Of a stretch of DNA of 64,000 bases, positions 58,251-64,000 are shown in pieces. Where the stretch lies: assembly GCA_036583965.1 (NCBI GenBank), contig JAZBQD010000015.1, positions 65,502,330-65,566,329 of the forward strand, read 5' to 3'. This stretch comes from Prunella strophiata (Eukaryota > Chordata > Aves > Passeriformes > Prunellidae). Position numbers and translations under genes: made by a program. The notes below the pieces were generated by a model that had not been told where the DNA came from, made no database searches, and worked only from the letters and a program-made list of their open reading frames with translations. Within the stretch, counting starts at the first letter, position 1. Every line of letters begins with the position of its first letter.

Positions 58251-60974
58251 AGGTTCTACATGTTGGCCCAGTGTCTGGTGCAGGTGTGAGGGGTAGACTT
58301 GTGACTGCAAAGTTTTCCAAGGAGATTCAACCTGATTTTGAGTCTTTCTGTATTCACTCTGACTTTTAACTTCCTCTCAAATCAGTGATTGTGCAAGAGA
58401 TTTGTTGTGTCTTGGTGCTTCTGGTCATTCTGTTTCTTTGGTTCTGAGTTAATGCACTCTGTGGCAAGTTGCTGCTGGTTATTTCAGTGCCTCCTTAAGC
58501 TGCTGCACTTTTCCTGGACCCTTCCTAGGCTCTTCCCATGCCTTTCTTACTGCCTGCACTCCCTGTTACTGCATGCAGATCCCTGGAGATGGGACAATGG
58601 GACAAGTACGGACCCACTCTAAATATTCAGAAGCTTTTGAGAGGCTCTTTGCACTTTTTCAGGGCATCTTTGGTCTTCTCTGATGCCAAAAGTCATGGAC
58701 CTCAACTGTTCCAAACCAGTGTATTGCTCAGATAGTCTTGGTTTATCCTAATCAAGTGATAAAGGTACACCAGTAAACTCCAGATCAGATACAAAGTGTT
58801 TGAACACAAACTTGAAAGATGTATAAGAAGACAAACAGAAGAAAGCATGTTCTTAAAATGTGTTAAACACCACCATATACAGGCCTCAGGCCATATTTAG
58901 ATCTTGAGCTTTTGAATCTGAACTGGGGCAGGGTGCCCAACATGGTGAAATGTCTGCCCTTTGGCATAAGCAGCTTAGCTGACACACAGCCTGATATAAA
59001 AGAAGGGAACACAGTCTATTCTTAGTGGTGGCATCCCCCTTAAGAGTAAGAAAGATCCTTAATGGTTTATAAAGAGCCAAACAAGGTCTGCTTACATGTG
59101 GCTCACAGCACAGCTCATGTCTTGACAAATTGTCTCCTAGATACTTCACAACCCATTAAAAGGTATTTATATCCTCTCCCACGTGAGATTACAACATTTC
59201 CCTGATGGCAATGGCAGCAAAAGCCTACCTGGAACAGCAGTATGAAAGAGTCTCTGATCCTTCATCTCACAGGCAGCAGCCAGAGACAAGGAGCAGAGCC
59301 AGCTAGCTTGTCCAGGGGATCTGTCTCCCTTTGGTCCACAGCACCTGCTTTGAGAGATTCTGTTTTTCACTGTGGTCTTCTGAACTGTGCACACAAGCAT
59401 GAGGGAGGCAAACCTGTCTGCTGCCAGACCTTGAGTACAGGGAAATAGGAAGACTTTTAAGAAATTGTACCTCTAATGAATTTAAATAATATACATCTTG
59501 CATAAACCTGCTGGCTACCTTAGTTATTTATGAACTCAAAGGAGGTTAATTCCTGAAGCAGGGAGATCTCAAACCTCAAAGCTTTCTGCTCCTGAGCCCT
59601 CTGACTCAAGGTCATTGAATAATTGGCCTATCAATATTTCCTTTGGCTGCAGAATGTACATGCAAAGATCTGGAAGTCTTATCAGGGAGGACTTGTAGAT
59701 TTGGCATATGTGACTGGGTATTAAGCACACCTTTAAGTACAGCTGCTGTCAGGCAAGCTTATATATATGAATTGTAGTTCAATGCCAGCTACAAATTTGT
59801 CTGAACAAATAGGAATGTCAATCAGTTTCTGACAGTACTTTATGTAACAGCTAAACTGTAAAAGTACCCTTTAGGCCATTAAAGCTTTGTTTTGAATTTT
59901 CCACTTCCTCAGACATTTCAGAACTGGGAATTTTACATTGTCTACTTCCAGCCATGGTTAGTCTTGAACAAAAATAAAAAGTTACTCAGAGTCAGTAATG
60001 GTGAAGTAGGCAAAGTAAAATTATTTGAAAATCTATCAAGACCAATGTCAGGCATAAAACTGAATCTCAGATTGAAGAATCTTGTTTAACCATAAGACCA
60101 GTTCTCCCATATGTTTTAAATAATTCTGAAAGCTGCTTTTTAAAAACTAACTTCAGAGTATTCTGCTTACTCTCTGGAATTCTTTATATGAATTTTGTTT
60201 CAAAAATATTGCTGTTTACAGAGAGAACCATATGGAAAGAGTTTCACACTTTTTTTTTTTTCTGTATCTTAGCTGGGATTGATTAGTGTGACTTGTGTTT
60301 TCAAAAGAAAAATCCAACAAAAAACAGGCAAAACCCCAGATCCTTTACAGTAGTAGCTGCTTCCAAATGAATGGATCTGATTTCCTTGTTAATATTTGCA
60401 GGGCAAGAAATGACTGTTCAGTTTCTCTTTCCTTCTGTTGAAGTTTATTAAGTTTAGTCATTCCAAAAGCAGTATTTTTCATTCCTTGAGCTACAGATCC
60501 TTACTGAACTTTCTAGTCGGGGTAATAGAATTTTATTCTGCATTCCACACTCTGCTTTTATCAGCTCTCAGTTTGGAGCTGTGACTTCTGTTTGGCAAGG
60601 TCTTGCCCTTTTTTTAGCCTCCAAGGAGGCACAAGGAGCAGGGGCATGACCAACTAAACCCTGAGCTTATGTCTCCCAGCATTGTAACACATGACTTTGT
60701 TATTGTTCCACAGCCTATACACAGCTGGCATCAGAGCCTGACCTCAGGTTGACTTTCAGGTTTAAAATGTTTATATCTAAAGAAGCTGAATCAAAGTAAG
60801 ATCCCAACCTAAAAGTAGACAGGCTGCCCTAACCTAGAACGACTCCTAAATATGCTGACGCACCAGGCACCCCGTTAAGAACAACGACTGAACAGATTTT
60901 TCTTGCTCTTAATTCTGCCTTACAAAACCTTTTCAGGGGCTGTTTTTCATAAATTCTGTCTTCACAGTCAAGCT

Positions 60975-60997
60975 CTGTACTGTACTGTACTGTACTG
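60975..60997. repeat. (CTGTA)n microsatellite, about 4.6 copies
   Basis: CTGTA is repeated four times, then CTG, before the pattern breaks at GACT. Confidence 0.92.
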
Positions 60998-61080
60998 ACT
61001 TAAAAAAAGGCCCAACCTCCAAACTCAGACAAAAGAAAGATAAAGATATCCTTTTTTTTTTTCTCTCTCCTTAAAATAAA

Positions 61081-61095
61081 TATATATATATATAT
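61081..61095. repeat. (TA)n microsatellite
   Basis: About 15 bp of uninterrupted TA following AAATAAA. Confidence 0.88.
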
Positions 61096-62472
61096 CTACA
61101 AAGCTTTGGAATATAACAAAGCTAACACTTTTCAGCAGCAGGCAATGCTACTTTTAAAGTAGTTTAGGCCTTGTAATAAATCTGTTCTTAGAAAATATTT
61201 TTAAAAGTTTAAAGATATGTAAACAAACTCCAACACCAAATCACTTTACCACTGTTCTGTGCCCTTTTCCCCCTATCCTGCTGATAAAGTCTGAGAAGTG
61301 CTTTTGTTGTGTTGTGGGAATTTGATGGGCTGGTGCCTGTGCAAGACTGTGATTCTCTCCATCTTTGCTCCAGTGCCATGACTACACAGGGTCTGGTTCA
61401 GAACCCTAATGGAGGTGCCCAGCACTGACTTGTTCCCATGCACCAGTCAAGAGATTCAGTTCACTGTTTTGGGTCATTTGTGCATGTAGGAGGAGAGGTT
61501 AAGCTGACTGACAGAGAGAATGGAGATCTTAACACAGCACTGGGATATGGAAAAGGAAGGTGGTTCATCTCCTGAACTACTGAACAAAGTGTGCCTGTGC
61601 TTTGTGCCCAGCAGGGCCTGTGTCCCTTGAGACTGTTCACAAGCTTCGATCCATGGCCTAGGCTGAGCTCATCTTAAGAAACATTTGGAAAATCAAAGAC
61701 TGTGCTAACCAAATGATCTGCTGGAAGCCATGGGGTTACTAGGCTGTATCTTATGAGGTCAGCACAGACTCAGAAACCTAGTAATGGCAGCCTTAGTTTG
61801 GAAAATGTAGCTATTTATTTTTTGCCACATTCCTGAAATGTCCTCTAAGGAAGAATATTTTTTGACAACAGGTATCAGAACTTCACTGTGGTCAGAGGAT
61901 CAGTTAGGAATGGGGAAGTCTGAGCTTAATGTAACACTCAGCCTATCTATTTCTATTAACTGAGCAGTTCTTAACTCTCATTACACTGAGCTTCTAGACA
62001 GATTTCCTGGCTCTTGATGAGATTTCATTCTTCAATTTAGATGATGCAGGAGATGTCTGAGATGTAACTATTGAACTCATAAGAAAAGCAACTTTTGAAA
62101 TTGAAATAATTTAAGTCAAACAGAGTTAGTGATATGAAAAATGCAATACATAGTGATATGAGAAATGAAAGGCAGTATGCTGCCAAAACCATATTGGTGA
62201 TTGAGGATTTCAACCGCTGTTTAAAAATTATAGTCAGTGGTGCTTACTCTTTAAGTGTGTATAGAGTGTATGTGCATAGAGTAATATATACTTAGAAGCA
62301 GGATATAGGTACTTCAGTAAAGTAGAATGAAAATGTGCCATTTGAAACTGTTTCACTTGTCATCCCTGGGTTGATGTATGCGTCTGGAATAGAAAGCGCA
62401 TACAAAGAGGTTCAGCATACAGCTTACCCTGTAGTCCAAGCCTGGCTGCTGACAACAGATTATATTTTTCAG

Positions 62473-62678
62473 AAAACTAGAGGAAAAGTTGGAGCTTAGG
62501 TACAGGAACATCAGGAAATATCTAACTCATGAGTATGACTTAGAACACTTCAGCCAGCAGCAGAGAAGGAGAACAGTTCGGAAGGAAATTCAAAATGAAT
62601 GAGCTGCCAAAATGGAGAGGGAGGCTAAGGAGGGAAGCAATTTAAATAGATCAGGAGGATTATGCCAAAGTGAGGAAG
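62473..62678 (+). other. candidate exon with one in-frame TGA (unrecognised)
   Basis: A pyrimidine-rich run ending TATATTTTTCAG at 62472 gives a good 3' splice site. From 62474 the frame reads 42 strongly charged codons: KLEEKLELRYRNIRKYL, then a HEYDLEHFSQQQ stretch and RRRTVRKEIQNE. Then comes TGA (62600-62602). After the stop the same frame stays open with similar character (AAKMEREAKEGSN) to a consensus-like donor, GAAG then GTATCT, at 62679. Either the TGA is a true end, or it is a nonsense change in an exon of about 206 bp (CGA to TGA by CpG decay would fit). Composition suggests a coiled coil. I cannot name the family. It could be a live exon, a pseudogene exon or chance. Confidence 0.3.
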
Positions 62679-64000
62679 GTATCTTTTAGACAGCAAAATA
62701 GTTTTTTTCCTCTCCATTAGTCTTCTGCATTACAGTATCTCTTGTCAACTAGTCAGGAAAGGAGGAGGATGAGGAAATGAAAATAGCTATTTTAGATTTC
62801 TTTTTTTCTCTTTAGGTGTTTGATTCCTGCAGCAGTGCCTGGCTCACTGGAAATTGGTGTTGACAGGCTGGGCAACAATGAGAGAACAGGAGTTAATCTC
62901 TTGACTGACCTCTTAACCCAGGCGTTGCCAAAATAGAAATTAATTAGAGGTCTTTCAAGTAATTGAGATCCATTACTATTACTTAACAGACCACAGTGCA
63001 CAGAAATCTTTCATTCTTTCTTGAACTAATAAGGTGTGTGTTCTTATAAATCATTTAAATGGCACCATAACTGTACACTGTGTGTGCCAAATGGTGCTGG
63101 CTGAGGTGCCAGAGCCGTGCTCCCTGGGAGGCAGTGGGAGCCTTCGGGAACCCAGCGGAGGCTGCCCCTGCAGCTGGCACAGGCAGCATGGCACTGGGGC
63201 TCTGGGCAGCCTTTTCAGTGCCATGGCTTTCATTAAAGCCTGTGCAGCCACAAAAATGCATTAGGTATGGGTTGTTGCCTTTGGCAGTGTTAGGTAGCCA
63301 CCATGGTTGCCCCATTCAAATGCCCCCCAGTTTCATGTGCTGGAAAACAGGCACTGCAAGCTGCTTCCTCTACATGCACTTCCCACTTTGGATACTTTAG
63401 GAACAGCATAAATGACAACATTTAGTAGTTAGACAGCACTTTTTACCTTCCAAGCTTCATGTGAGCATTAGGTAGTAAACATGTTGCCATAAATATGACA
63501 AATGGAGATGGAAATAGCATAGCTTGGGTGAAATTGATAAGTGACTCAGCTAGAAACTTTCGTGATCAGAGAGATGATCCAAGCTCAAGCTGCACTGACT
63601 GAGAGATATGCAAAATGGGATCCATAAAAAATATCAGACTGCTGCTCTGCAGCTGGATGGTTTCTAATTCAGTGTCAGGCTTTGCTCCCAAGTATGCTAC
63701 TGGTAGCTGGAGAGGACAGGACGGGAATTTAGCTCTTGTTTCTTGCTCATACAGTGCTAGCCACATCACTCATGCTCCTTGTTATGTCAGTGTGGGACTT
63801 CCACCACTATGAACCATGTCCCAGCAGGAAATCTGTGATTCTTTACCAGCTTTATGCAGGAGTAAGCTGTGGGAGACAAGAGCTGTATTTGCAATCAGTA
63901 GAACTGAGCTGTGATCTGGAAGCAGTGTCACTGTGGCATCTGTAGAGCTTCAAAGGAACTGCAAAAACTGACTGGGGAAGTGCTGTGAATAATCAAATGG
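62679..64000. other. non-coding flank, no recognised gene
   Basis: No recognised gene. A G+C-richer patch at about 63100-63330 yields several overlapping frames on both strands (for example 63080-63400 plus). They have no motif or splice context. An ATTAAA poly(A)-type signal at about 63232 could serve a transcript that includes the candidate exon just upstream, but this is speculative. Confidence 0.55.

Larger units (their letters stand above)
50130..62472. other. long non-coding stretch, no recognised gene
   Basis: More than 12 kb without a recognised gene or mobile element. Listed separately are a T/G-rich tract (51249-51310), a G-quadruplex motif (58222-58250), a CTGTA repeat (60975-60997) and a TA repeat (61081-61095). 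Frames at 50822-51172, 55075-55323, 57257-57643 and elsewhere show no motifs. The stretch 60089-62472 is nearly free of long frames. Confidence 0.6.

Noticed and set aside
1..64000. CRISPR arrays, bacterial operons, tRNA or rRNA genes
   Set aside because: No regularly spaced direct repeats with unique spacers, no gene-dense organisation, and no cloverleaf or rRNA words were seen. The CR1 and LTR content marks vertebrate nuclear DNA.

Overview
This window looks like ordinary non-coding nuclear DNA from a bird, probably a passerine. The clues are an AT-rich, CpG-poor base composition, no operon-like gene layout, and a repeat content dominated by CR1 LINE fragments. Several CR1 copies carry the avian-type 3' end with ATTCTATG/ATTCTGTG-like 8-bp words. 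There are also solo LTRs of avian endogenous retrovirus families. I recognise no complete host gene. Reading frames longer than 60 codons are common, but nearly all are chance frames or pieces of CR1 and LTR sequence. The window is therefore intergenic or inside a large intron. Layout: a CR1 3' end on the minus strand (386-803); a CR1 reverse-transcriptase fragment on the plus strand (4555-5000); a short CR1 tail (9501-9553); an ERVL-type solo LTR on the minus strand (14169-14752); a CR1 pre-RT fragment (17545-17850); an ERVK-like solo LTR on the minus strand with a perfect 6-bp target duplication GATATC (18518-18921); a CR1 3' half on the minus strand (26198-26815); a related CR1 3' half on the plus strand (30953-31660); a second ERVL-type solo LTR of the same family as the first (33312-33838); an old, diverged CR1 3' end (34318-34775); a compact LTR with CCAAT, TATA and AATAAA in order (37935-38255); and a 39-bp, four-copy minisatellite in an alternating two-variant order (49974-50129). 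Between these lie long stretches without recognisable elements, holding microsatellites, homopolymers, T/G-rich tracts and a few hairpin-forming inverted repeats. Two spots look exon-like and are the best candidates for undescribed content. The first is 39353-39610 on the minus strand: an open frame with a predicted membrane segment, a possible 3' splice site and downstream poly(A) signals. The second is 62473-62678 on the plus strand: a splice-flanked, highly charged frame interrupted by a single TGA. Neither could be assigned to a known gene from sequence alone. I saw no CRISPR array, rRNA, tRNA, bacterial gene, intact retroviral gag/pol/env or CpG island. Family assignments rest on recognising conserved stretches by eye, so element boundaries are approximate, usually within about 10-30 bp, except where a target duplication or an exact repeat fixes them.
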